Assembly (NCBI GenBank): GCA_015657535.1
Contig: JADHZB010000080.1
Location: 1-32,940, forward strand
DNA: 32,940 nt
Source of the DNA: Nephromyces sp. MM_2019
Taxonomy: Eukaryota > Apicomplexa > Aconoidasida > Nephromycida
Direction: 5' to 3'
The translations under genes and the position numbers were made by a program. This document shows positions 11,403 to 21,791 of this stretch, one piece after another. Below the pieces are notes generated by a model, which saw nothing but the letters and a program-made list of their open reading frames with translations, was not told the origin of the DNA and made no database searches. Position 1 is the stretch's first letter. The number at the start of each line of letters is the position of its first letter.

Positions 11403-12827
11403 ATGGCTGGAGTAATCACATTAGACTATCTTCCATTTCCTCATGTATCAAATAATGACCTCCCAAGAGCCTCTTTGTTTAACAATGACATAGAGAAGGA
11501 TTTACACGACACTCAAGAGCTTGATACCCATAGCCCATCACCTTTGAGTGACTTGATCCTCTCCAGATTTCTTGTTGCCCCAGTTAACCAAGTAGGTGTC
11601 TAATAATTATAATTAAATTTCACCTTTATTAGACGAAGTTAAAAAAATGACTTTAGAGAATCTATTATTACATACTATACAAATATTTCTATTCATTAAA
11701 ACGCCGTCAACATCCATATCTTATTAATCAGCCCGGGAACTTCTGTGCCGACATCAAAAAAGGATCAAGTGCCCCAGGGCTCATGGATTTCTCAAAGGGA
11801 ACCACAACATTAGCTTTTATATATAATGGTGGAGGAATTGTTGCAGTTGACTCTAGGGCTAGTATGGCGAATTTTATTGCCTCGAAAAATGTCAATAAGG
11901 CAATAGTTATCAACAAAAGGTTTATCGGTACTCTCGCAGGTGGTGCAGCCGATTGCCAATATTGGCTAAGGGTATTGAATAAAATGTGTCGACTTTATGA
12001 ACTAAGGAATGGGGTAAAGCCAACATACTATTTTATTTCTTTTATAAAACTTAGAATCAATACAAAACAATCAATTATATCACAATATTCTTACACCACA
12101 TCAACATAAAACTTATATGAATCTATTTGGTATCAGGAACCAATATCTGTAGCTGCTGCATCTAACTTATTAACAAATTCCCTTTTCCAATATAAAGGCT
12201 ATGGTTTATCAGCCGGTATTATGCTTTGTGGCTACGATAATAAAGTAAGCAATACTTGATAATTTCATTAAGTATTATTTCACGTATTAGAATAATTTTT
12301 CAAATCTTATTTAAGGGACCTCAATTATATCTTCATGATGAAAATGGAATGCGAGTAAAAGCGAAACTATTTTCTATAGGTTCTGGCATGACCTATGCTT
12401 ACGGTATCTTAGATAGCGAATACAGAGCGTAAGCAATTTATTTACTATGATTAAATTCACTATTTTCCAAACAATTACTCTTGATTTATACTCAGAGACA
12501 TGAAAGACGAAGAAGCCATAGAATTAGGGCGCAAGGCTATTTACCACGCAGCAGTTCGAGATGGAGGTTCGGGAAACACTGTTACAGGTTTGGAAAACAT
12601 AGTAATACTGCTTAAATTAGATCTTTTATTTAATCTTTTAATATCTATTTTAGTCTACCACATCACTGAATCTGGAACTCATTGCATGTATTTCCAACAA
12701 GATATAAATGAAGTCCACCGTGAATATGCAAATGCCAAAGGTACAATATAAGATTTTCACATATTTATAACACAATTGAAATGATTTTTCTTAATTTTTT
12801 TTAGGCAAACCAATCAACCAATTATAA
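11403..12827 (+). CDS. PSMB5: 20S proteasome subunit beta type-5 (chymotrypsin-like catalytic subunit), 7 exons
   Basis: Catalytic beta5 subunit of the 20S core. Exons 11403-11591, 11732-12013, 12137-12244, 12316-12428, 12496-12587, 12654-12740 and 12805-12827 join in phase to 297 residues. A propeptide of about 80 residues precedes [10 protein letters not shown], where autocleavage after Gly exposes the catalytic Thr. Mature-chain landmarks follow: AVDSRASM (Asp and Arg near the active site), [19 protein letters not shown] with the family's GTx[45 protein letters not shown] and [13 protein letters not shown]. All suggest an active enzyme. Donor 12588 is GTTTGG. The intron 12588-12653 is 66 bases with no stop in frame. 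The last exon adds only seven residues and the stop. Confidence 0.95.
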
Positions 12828-13787
12828 GTGTAGAGGTTACAACATAAAGAATTTTTCTATTCTCAAATTCCTTTCTACCGGCAAACACATGTTTAGATAT
12901 TTATATGCTTGCGGAATTTAAATTAGTTTTAAGAAGTTGATTTCAAGAAATTTTTCAGACGCCATTCCCAAACTATTCGATTATCTATTAAACTACTATT
13001 AAACTTTTTCCAGTCATACTATAACATAACTATTAAAACACCCTAACAAAGTTCGATACATTATGATTGAAACAATTTAGAACTTTAACTATACATCAGT
13101 TATAATTATTACTCTTAATCTATAATTAATCAATGACTAATTACTATTTTAATTACAGCATAGCTTAAAATTAACATAGAATTTCGTCACATATCACATT
13201 TTAATAACTAGTTGATTAATAAAAATTGAGGAACTTTTTTTGCATGATTACCTGAAGATAATTTGAAAAAATTAGTGAAAGTCCCAGCACTTATACTAAG
13301 GCAATAAAGTACCTTACCAGTGCATTTCTATCTATGATAGAAATTAGTATTCAAACACTTAAAAATCATTTATAATTTTATACCATTGTTTGAAATATTA
13401 GTTCCATTTAGCTACAACAACTTGTAGCAATAGATCTATAAAAAAATAATATCTTTTAAGTTCAATATATGCAGAAAAATCAAATATTAATATCAGTATC
13501 TCATAGTCTTTTATTTAAGCAGCTATAGCAAAATAAAAAGTAAAGTCTTTTAAACAATACTCAAGGAAACTATTGCATAACAAAATATGAACTATAATAA
13601 GTTTAATCTGCTGATTAGATGATAAAGCCTACATAATCCCAGTAAACAGGAATTTTTAAACACATTGCAATTTATACAACTCAAATTTAAATATTATAGC
13701 TATTACATGTAATTTGGCATTATGATTTAGCTACAAACCACTTTTTAAATTTATCATTCCTTCGCATAATAATAGTTCCTAATCGAT
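12828..13787. other. Spacer between PSMB5 and the IQ-motif gene
   Basis: About 0.96 kb of plain AT-rich sequence without repeats of note, open frames or exon-like blocks. It serves as PSMB5 3' flank and promoter region of the next gene. Confidence 0.65.
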
Positions 13788-15033
13788 ATGGTTTTAAATA
13801 TAAAGAATCTGCAATATCAAATTTCAAAAGAGTTCTATGATGCCCAATCGTAAGTCGAAATTGTTCACAATTGAAAATGAATTAGTAATTCTTATTAAAC
13901 AACTTTCAAATAATACAAAAAATGTAATCGTTATCGTGTATATTAAATCAATTGTATGCATACAGATTGGCTGAATTTAACAAAGACATTGAACTTTGGG
14001 CAGCAATTCGCATACAAAGAGCGTACAGAAAACAATTAAAAGAAAGATTTCGAGTTAAAAGAAAGTTTGTTATTTCTCGAATTTGATTGATTTCATTAAA
14101 TTTTTCCTAAAATAAGCTATATATATTGCATACAATAAAAGTTGAGAATCAAACACCTTATTCATTTTTAAATGAGATTTAATGTTTTTCTTAGCCAAGC
14201 GGCTATAAAGTTACAAAAGGCAGTAAGACGATATCTATCAATTAAAGAATTTAACACACTGAAGCAACTTTGTGAAAAGCAAAGAATACATGTCATCTAC
14301 TGCCATTTCGCCACAACTATACAGAGATTGTGAGTTTGGAGATATAAATTTCCATATCATTTAAGCAAATTTCCTTCTGCCTAGTTGAATAATACTTAAT
14401 ATTACTAGTTAGACAGATTCTTGATGAAATAGCCGAGTGAAAGATTTTGTATTTTTATGGGATCTTTACATTATATATGAAATGATTGCCCACTTTAACC
14501 CCACTAACTTTTATTTGGTTGAAAAATCTTTCAAGACTGAAACATTTCATATTATACCCAAAGCAAATAAAAGGCAATTTGATTGCCTACAGCTAAATTT
14601 TCATCCGTGTTATATTAAAATAACCGTGCGTTGACATTAAAAAACTTTCAAAATTTTTAAAATAGCTATAGAGCGTACCGAAGCAGGAAGAAACTCCATG
14701 ATTTCTATGTGCGAAAGGAATATCTTGAATTTTTAAAGGAACAAGTATGTACATTCTCAATAGATTCATATAATTTACATTGAGCCTTGTGTAAAAAATT
14801 TGATCATAAATTATAAAGTCATCAAATATAAGGCAAATCCTATCTAAAAACTACCAAAGTAGAGAATTAATTGAACAGGTAATTAATTCAACACGATTAA
14901 TTCCATATTTAACTGCAATTATCATTTTCTTCACTAGTATTACAAGAAATTTGAAGAATTAAAGTTGCTATACAAAAAAACCTCCACTATGAGTTTGATT
15001 GTTAACCCAAGTCATAAAAGATCAATTTTGTAG
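13788..15033 (+). CDS. Small IQ-motif protein (calmodulin/centrin-type binding), 6 exons
   Basis: A 176-residue protein. Exons 13788-13849, 13966-14064, 14195-14329, 14666-14744, 14819-14878 and 14938-15033 join in phase. Three IQ motifs are readable: AAIRIQRAYRKQLKERF (about 32-48), AAIKLQKAVRRYL (about 56-68) and ATTIQRFYRAYRSRKKL (about 94-110). Such motifs bind calmodulin, centrin or myosin light-chain-like EF-hand proteins. Linkers and C-terminus are basic and helical-looking, with no kinase, motor or RhoGAP domain. Donor 14065 is GTTTGT. No orthologue is named; it may be a cytoskeletal or basal-body scaffold, but that is inference. It could also be a lineage-specific gene. Confidence 0.75.
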
Positions 15034-15146
15034 TAGAAATGAAATTCACTAAGGTTGCACCACCTTTGATTATAAACCTCAAATTAATTATCCTGGCGAA
15101 AATATGAGCTTATATTTTTTGGGAATAAATAATACCTGTGCCTTAA

Positions 15147-16200
15147 AATTGCTTTATTTGAATTATTTGGGAATAAAACTATAACAGTTAAAATCGTACG
15201 AATTATAAATATTGTGAATTGTGATTAATAGCCATATATGTAAAAGTCAAATTGGTTCTAAATCTTTTTGAAATTTTGGTTTTGTTGACAATTTACTAGC
15301 TGAGCATCTTTTAATGTGATCAATTAACTTAGACAATTATGTGCCTTCAATTGAAATTCGCATTGGATAAATAAAAGAATGAGTATATCAATTGAATTAG
15401 ATTTAAAATTGTTGCTGAGTAAAAGTTCGATAATTTTTAGCGTGGATTTCATGCATAATTTATTTTTTAAGACTGCTTGTTCCTCAAAAAGATAAATTTA
15501 TAAGCATTTTGATTGTTGATGCTAATTTGGTGGCGCATTAGTATTAATTGCTATTTCCACTTGTTAGTGGGGATATGTTATATTTACAATGACTAATTAT
15601 AAGGTACATTCTGACTTTTAAGTGGTAGTATCATTTCATCACAGATCTAAATATTGTGCATAGTCTTAAGTCCTCAGCAACTAAAACCACTAGGGGAAAA
15701 ATGAATTTTTTGTTACAAGATTTAAATCGAGAGTCCCATTCAAGGTAATTTAATTCATAGTGTTTTGATTTTGTTGACGTTTAAAGTTACTAAGGCATAT
15801 TTATAATTTTGTAAGGATTCGATGGGAAGACTATTTCATGACTTAAAAACTTAAATTGAGATACCCGTGCACATGTCTTATTAAGCTAAGTCAAAGAAAT
15901 TCAATGTGTTATTTATTCTAAACAATCCAGTTCATTTAGCTAATATGTTGAATAACTACTACTTTAGATAAAAAATAAAGCCGTATTTTTCAGTGAATTT
16001 GAAACTTCTAAAATATCTCATTCTGAACATATCACTGGGGTTTTTGAGCTTTGCTACTAATCTTGCGACAAATTCAAAACAAGATGTTATAAGTGATATA
16101 ATTACATGCTCCAACTATCGCTTCAACACCCATGTCTTCTAGCAAAATACCTATTTTACACTCTTTTCACAGCTCGAGAAGATTCTTTGTATATAGCTTT
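15147..16200 (+). pseudogene. YicC-like (DUF1732) gene fragments, possibly a decayed gene
   Basis: One exon-like block, 15645-15744, is flanked by CACAG before and GTAATT after. It reads TTRGKMNFLLQDLNRES, close to the YicC-family signature (family GRKLDFLxQExNRE). Further along, 16053-16110 reads LATNSKQDVIS, matching the block after it (family LASKSxNAEVT), and a short CAG-preceded segment at about 16173-16197 reads LEKI before a stop, as in the family's ELEKIREQ end. At about 15160-15230 the words GNKTITVKIVRIIN recall the N-terminal TITVEIRSVN. The intervening middle domain and a start codon cannot be found, and the terminal REQVQNIE is absent. YicC proteins are endoribonucleases known mainly from bacteria. 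This is either a decayed gene or a gene with exons I failed to see. Confidence 0.35.
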
Positions 16201-16265
16201 AGTCTCCCTAGATTCCTAACAATTCTCTGTAAAATATTTTAAAAAAATTCAGAATACCTAATGCA

Positions 16266-19129
16266 ATGCATGGGAGATTCAACCAAACTGGGATTTTTCA
16301 TGAAAATGAAAATATGGGACTAAACGATTATAACGACTTAAATTATTCACTCTTAGAGAGTACTAATGATCTATCACTCCTAAGCAGTAGTAACAAAGCC
16401 TTCAACTTTGATAATGCTGACAATAAATTTCAACAGCCAGCTCCTATTAGGAGACGACAGGTTTACTCGAGAAGGATTACTAAAACAACTGATTTTGATT
16501 TTGACGAGGAAGTATACGCCCATTCAGACTGGTTTGGTTAGTCCGAATCTTGAGAATGCTCACATTTATGAGTAAAATTTTATATTAACATACAGAAAAT
16601 TTTCACGACTTTTTGCTTGGATTTGATATTTTTAGATAGATTTTCCAGAAGGATGATTGACACTGCCAAGACATTATCACCTTTCAATGAAGAGGAACCA
16701 CTTGAAAGTCAATTATACAGCAATCAAAGCTACATAAAACATCCTAGACCAACCGAATGTAGCAGAGCAGCCTTCTGGAAAGGGAGAACATTACCAAAGA
16801 GTAACAAAACCCTCAAGGTAATATATTTAGCTCATACATGAGTAAACATTCCTTACTCATAAATATAATCACCTTAAATCCAGGACATAATTTTAAGAAT
16901 ATCCCAAATAAACTTCTGGTGGCTGCTTTTAAGAAATTTATGGCGCTCCAAAACAAAAAAGTTCTACACTACCCTATTTTTTTTATCCTTATATTTATTC
17001 CCCATGATCTATTTATTTATATCACTTTGGTCATACATACCTACAATAGTAAGTCAAAATTTCAAGCCTAATTGACAATATAATACTCTAAAATTTGTTT
17101 TACAAGGAAAAGGAGTGGAACAGTTTATTTCAACACAATCCTACAAATACAACAATAACATCTGCTACAACTGATCTAACCACAATTCAGGTAAAATTAG
17201 AAAATAAAGCAAAAAATTTTACATGGCTCAATTGAAATGTCAATTTTCTCAATACATTATATAATTATCCTATCTAGTTGATATTGAAAGACTCATGTTA
17301 CCCAATAGTAATTCTTTGTAGATTTTTATACGCTTGTATGTCATAATATTTTCTGATTTCCCCTTATACTCTAGTAAAAGGATCACATAATACACTTGTT
17401 TAATTTTCAGAGTTTTTTAGAACAATTGGAGTATAAACAAGAAACCTTTAAACATCAAGTGGAAATAGAATTGCAGAATTTTAGCTCTTTATTTAAAAAT
17501 CTACTCACTAACAGCACGGAGGATTATGTAGATATATCAGAATCTATCTCTTTGCTTGAAACTAAAATTAATATCTTGGAGAACTCTTTGCATTCTATTA
17601 GCTATAATTCTAACTATAGTAAGAAAAAAAGTTTAATCACATCAAACCTAACTTAATTATTGTCATTTCCAATAACTACACAAAACCAGATAATAGCATT
17701 GCCTCTGATAAAACTTTTGAAGATTTAGTCTCTCATTTAACAAGTTCTTACAGCAAAGACTTAAGTTATGAAATCGAAAACTTAAAAACTCTGTTTAAAG
17801 ATCTCCTCAAATCGGAGCACTCCACCATTTCAACAAAGATACGTAACGAAATAGTAGAATACTTGGATACAAGGTTATCTAATCCAAGTTCTACAGATAA
17901 AGACCTAAATGAATATAAGCCCCCCCCAAACAAGAATTCTGATTCATCAAAACTAGGCTATAGCAACAGCACAATACAAGACATTGATCATAAAAGAATG
18001 ATCATTATAGAGGAGAGAATTTCACAACTATACAATCAGTGAGTTTTGAATTGAAATCATTGTGTTTTTATATGTAAGGAGACATTTTTAATAACCTTTT
18101 CAAAATTTGTATTCTTTTTTTATTCATAGGCATTTTATGGACTCTACTGGACGGGTGGATTGGGCTCTTCAATCTCTTGGTGCCAAAATAATTCATTCTG
18201 AAACCTCGCCAGCCCTCAATACTGATGACTGGTTATTCTAATTGAAAATCACTTAACCTATATTTTCCTTAAATGTGCAAGCTTATTCATAGTGATTATA
18301 TTCGGATTTTTTATTTAGGTTTGAGTCGATATTGAATTTTATCGGAAGTAAACTCCCTAGTGAGGTTGTTAATGATATGATAAAACCTATGGGGAAACCC
18401 CCAGAGGTGGTTTTACAGCCTGATGTGAATCCAGGCCAGTGTTTTGCGTTCTCGGGAAGTCAAGGGAGTATAGCTATACGCTTACCAGCAACGGTATTAA
18501 ATTCATTTTTTTCTTTATTTTTAAGCTGAGTTAATTGAATCTTTTTTTATATCAGATCAATGTCACCAGTATAACTCTCGAGCATGTCCATAAAAATATA
18601 AATAACAACATAGGTTCAACTCCCAAATACTTCAAAGTTTATGGAACACCTGATCCCCGTTGGCCTGACGCATTCGAAAGTACAACTGAACATGACGATA
18701 ATGAGTCGAAGCAAACATGTAGCTATGGCAATTCTGGCTGTATAATCCACCCTACAAGTAACAGATAAATATACATTTATTAACCTCTTTACCTTTTCTA
18801 TAATTTCTTAGATTGGTTGGATTGGGATATGTTTTGGAAGAGGATGAAAGGCATTTGGAATAAACAAAATCAAATCCAAGAAATAGGCAATTTCTACTTT
18901 GACCACCAACGAAGGATTCAAAGTTACCCCATAAATTCAGATTTCCCAATGAACAGGTAGTATTCTAAATCATACTCTAACCTTGTATTATAGAATTATT
19001 TTTATTTAATGAAACTTAAAACTATTCAGAATAACATTTAAATTTGTCAATAACTATGGTGGAACATACACCTGTATCTACCGGATACGTGTCCATGGGA
19101 ACAAGATTCAAAGGAAATTAATGTCTTAA
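16266..19129 (+). CDS. SUN-domain protein of the inner nuclear membrane, 11 exons
   Basis: SUN proteins span the inner nuclear membrane and bind KASH partners in the perinuclear space to form LINC bridges. Exons 16266-16536, 16636-16817, 16884-17048, 17107-17190, 17411-17618, 17690-18038, 18130-18231, 18319-18493, 18556-18757, 18812-18956 and 19030-19129 join to 660 residues. The N-terminal 175 residues are hydrophilic with basic clusters (nucleoplasmic). Exon 3 carries the single membrane segment, about 178-204 (LFFLSLYLFPMIYLFI). Residues 230-420 look coiled-coil. The SUN domain spans about 425-651: RVDWALQSLGAKII, VVLQPDVNPGQCFAFSGSQG, SITLEHV, EIGNFYFD and YTCIYRIRVHG, all in family order. 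Donors include GTTAGT and GTTATT. The end of exon 9 could instead be 18739 (also phase 1). Confidence 0.92.
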
Positions 19130-19740
19130 TTATATTTGAAAATTCTAAAACAAGCACTATAATCACATTTTAAATTATTAAGAGCTATCAGCTATAAATT
19201 GAATATACAAATTCTTTTTAATTTACGAACAACAACATCAATCGTCCCTGATAACAAGAGTACCCTAACCTACTTTGCTTATAATAACTTCTATTTTTAC
19301 AAATTTAATAAGAACTTATGATCGCATTATGTCTAATATTTTGATTTATAAATAAGAAAATAATGAAAAACTAATATAAAACAACTTCTATCTTGATAAA
19401 ATTCTAGCTAATTCCTTATAAATTTATGCAAGTGCGTCTACCCCACTTAAAAGATTAAGGCTTTTCAAAATAATTTTGAAGAATTTTTTCCAATTGTTAT
19501 AAGCCCTTTCTTTACTTTATAATTAAGCACTATGTAAACAATACTCAATCTGTGGAACTTAAACTTTCACTAAACTCAAAGCATCAGCATTTCAGAATTA
19601 TATCCTATCAACAACTAACTTAGGCAGATCAATGATTACTATTTTAAAACATCAAAAAAGAATTTCTATATATCTTTGGGTTCAGAAATATTTATAAGAA
19701 ACTAAAAATTACTTATTTTCATAAACTTAACTTAACCAAA
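19130..19740. other. Convergent spacer between SUN and the secreted-protein gene
   Basis: About 0.6 kb of AT-rich DNA between two converging stop codons. No gene, repeat or clear terminator structure seen. Confidence 0.65.
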
Positions 19741-20327
19741 CTAAAACTCTTCAGAATATTCAAAATTTTCATCTTTATGCATTGGCTCTTCCTCAAATCC
19801 TAGGATGAGGGTTTTATTGTAAAGTAGGTATTTTAACTATAAAAGCATTATAAGCAATAACAAATTAACTTCAATTCAACCCACTTGTAACAAATTCTTG
19901 AAAATGTTTTTTGCTTCAGGTGTTCCTATATTGTACTGTAATATATTCTTCAATTAACATTAATTTCATTAACATATTAGGCATAAAAAGTTGACTAGAC
20001 TTCAAAATCTAGGTATCCATCTTCATTTCTTAAAAATTTCTAACTTAAGAGCTAATAAATTTTATTTTAGCTAGGAAAAATATCACACCTCTGTTCTATT
20101 TGATGACATCTCACTTGCTTCATCCGCATCTGGGAAATCGTTTGGGAAGCATTCCAAAGATTCTTTATTTTTGGGCTTTTAGCAAATTTTCAAATATAAA
20201 TTATAAGCTTGTCATCTAAAATTACTTGATAATTAAGAATATCTACATCAGCAGATCCAGGAACCAGGCGAAATACAATTAATCCTAATGTTGTTAAAAA
20301 AAAAATTTCAGTGCTAAATTTCATCAT
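19741..20327 (-). CDS. Small putative secreted protein, 5 exons, unknown family
   Basis: Read on the minus strand, exons 20327-20226, 20175-20089, 20039-20001, 19935-19885 and 19836-19741 join, all at phase 0, to 124 residues ending in TAG. Residues 1-25 look like a signal peptide: MMKFS, then hydrophobic TEIFFLTTLGLIVF, then a small-residue region VPGSA. The mature part is short, acidic and lacks a membrane segment; it contains NEDGYLDFE, GTPEAKNIFKNLL and an acidic end EEEPMHKDENFEYSEEF. NEDGYLDFE resembles half an EF-hand loop, but the rest does not fit. Donors are GTAATT, GTGTGA, GTCTAG and GTGGGT; GTCTAG at 20000 is the weakest link. The start lies 163 bases from the first ATG of the divergent SSR1-like gene. 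I do not recognise the family. Confidence 0.55.
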
Positions 20328-20472
20328 TGGCTCAAATTTTTAGTAAACTGTTTTTTTTATATCAATTATTTAAAACTCTTGAATTGCTGCAAAGCTGAAC
20401 TCAATAGCAAGCTAAATTGTAATTGTAAATACACCTAATTTGTAATTAAAACAAGTGAAGTGGAAACTAGCT
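20328..20472. promoter_or_regulatory. Short divergent promoter region
   Basis: Only about 150 bases separate the minus-strand start at 20327 from the open frame of the plus-strand SSR1-like gene. The plus strand has no ATG between 20328 and 20490. Shared promoter is inference from the head-to-head layout; no motif is recognised. Confidence 0.35.
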
Positions 20473-21358
20473 TCTAACTGAAATCTATAGATGAAATAAA
20501 CGCTCTCTATATAGAAAGCTTAAAATGCTATATACTCATCGCAATTATAATAATTCAAGAACTACACCTTGAATTTATCAATTTTGGATTAATTTCCGAG
20601 GCATTAAATAGCAAGCAATTGTTGCCAACAAAAAAAGTTGCTCAGGGTTCAAAAAAAAGGAGTATTGTTTTAGAATCCAAAACTGGAAGTTAATAAACAA
20701 TTAGTATAAAGATTTTATAATCTGGAATTCTACTTGGTGATTGAATAATCACCCTTCAGTAAATAAAACTTCGATTTTACTAATATTTAATAAGTATAAA
20801 ATTCCTATAAAACTAAGCTCTGATTTTTTTAAACTCGAATTCAACTTGAGAGATGAGTCTCACTACTTAAATGCCATCTTGAATGCTATTGCAGCAATGA
20901 GATCTCCGCTTAATCCACAGATTGAAGCCTTATTTTCAAAACAATAAAAGCAGTATTGGTGACAAGTTATCAAGGTTATTTTAAAGAGTTTCAGATGGTA
21001 ATTATTTTATAGATGCTTAGTCATTGGAGCGTGCTACTGTTTTTTAGTATTGATCTATAATTTAACAAGATTTTTGAAAACTTAGTTACTAATTTAATGT
21101 TTTACTAATCTTTCACCTAATTTAAATTTGCTTAGTCTAAAAATAATTTATGTAGAATTGCTTTTTCTACTGAATTATGATCTGTAATCCAATCATATTC
21201 TAATATTTACTTGATTCATAGGCGTTATAATCACTTCTTAATTAAAAAACAAAATACTTTCTATACCGATATCTAGAATTATTTAGGTAGGAGGCTTAAT
21301 TGGTCTCCTTGGGTTGTTATCCATTGCTTTAGCATTCATTCTGTATAAGCTATCATAA
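20473..21358 (+). pseudogene. Translocon-associated protein subunit alpha (SSR1)-like gene, reading frame broken
   Basis: TRAP-alpha is a signal-peptide-bearing, single-span ER membrane protein beside the Sec61 channel. Exon 1 is open to 20688: a hydrophobic CYILIAIIII signal-like stretch, then KKVAQGSKKRSIVLESKTG. It joins (donor GTTAAT) exon 2 at 20760: INKTSILLIFNKYKIPIKL and SDFFKLEF, aligning with the family [27 protein letters not shown], then NPQIEALF (family PPQRQATFEYSF). Stop TAA at 20945 follows, but the other frame resumes IKAVLVTSYQGYFKEFQ (family GLVINLNYKDLNGNVFQ) up to donor 20998. The shift is as if one base were missing near 20933-20940. No ATG is in frame with exon 1; the ATG at 20491 is one frame off. 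A final exon, 21287-21358, codes the membrane helix GGLIGLLGLLSIALAFILYK and TAA. The segment before it was not found. Pseudogene or local sequence errors; family call is moderate. Confidence 0.5.
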
Positions 21359-21429
21359 ATCTTTATGTAAAAATACTATAAAACTAGGCAATAAACCTAA
21401 TTTTTGAGAAATAAATTGATTAATTCAAA

Positions 21430-21723
21430 ATGAAATTGAGTACTCAAATTGATTTGTTATAAATTTTGTTCTGTGTTACTAATATGATATTTCAGGTTTT
21501 GGATAGAGGTGGAATTAATAGGAGAAATTGTTTATACTGTAGAGGTATGTGAGTTTATCTATACTTCAGCAATAGTAATATCAATTATAGTTATGGTAAA
21601 ATAATTTAATCTGAGCTTAGTTACTCGGTTCAAAACATTTCTATTATTCAGAGCTTTATAGCCAGCAATTATGTAGTATACAGTAATAGATTTGTGTGGA
21701 CTATGTTTCGGGATTTCCTTTAA
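21430..21723 (+). CDS. Possible 48-residue protein, 3 exons
   Basis: Exons 21430-21455, 21496-21544 and 21652-21723 join in phase (2, then 0) from ATG to TAA. The 40-base first intron starts GTTATA, contains TACTAAT (a good branch-point match) and ends TTTCAG. The second starts GTATGT and ends TTCAG. The peptide includes FWIEVELIGEIVYTVE and SFIASNYVVYSNRFVWTMF, with no signal peptide or membrane helix evident. The stop is 68 bases from the converging IP6K stop. Family not recognised. It might be exons of a larger transcript, for example 3' UTR exons of the SSR1-like gene. Confidence 0.35.
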
Positions 21724-21791
21724 ATAATATCAAACTTAGTTTTTGTTTTTCAAAGGATAGAAAAATATATTAAACTGATAATATCTTTAGT

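Noticed and set aside
12500..12751. Open frame bridging PSMB5 exons 5 and 6
   Set aside because: The middle 22 codons are the 66-base stop-free intron. The beta5 family reads directly from the RDGGSG block to YHI.
16838..17071. Separate 77-residue plus-strand gene inside the SUN locus
   Set aside because: Another frame of the same DNA (16884-17048) is a phase-0 exon bounded by CAG and GTAAGT. It supplies the SUN protein's membrane segment.
20001..20039. EF-hand loop in the small secreted protein (NEDGYLDFE)
   Set aside because: Only part of a loop matches, with no flanking helices or second hand, so no calcium-binding call is made.
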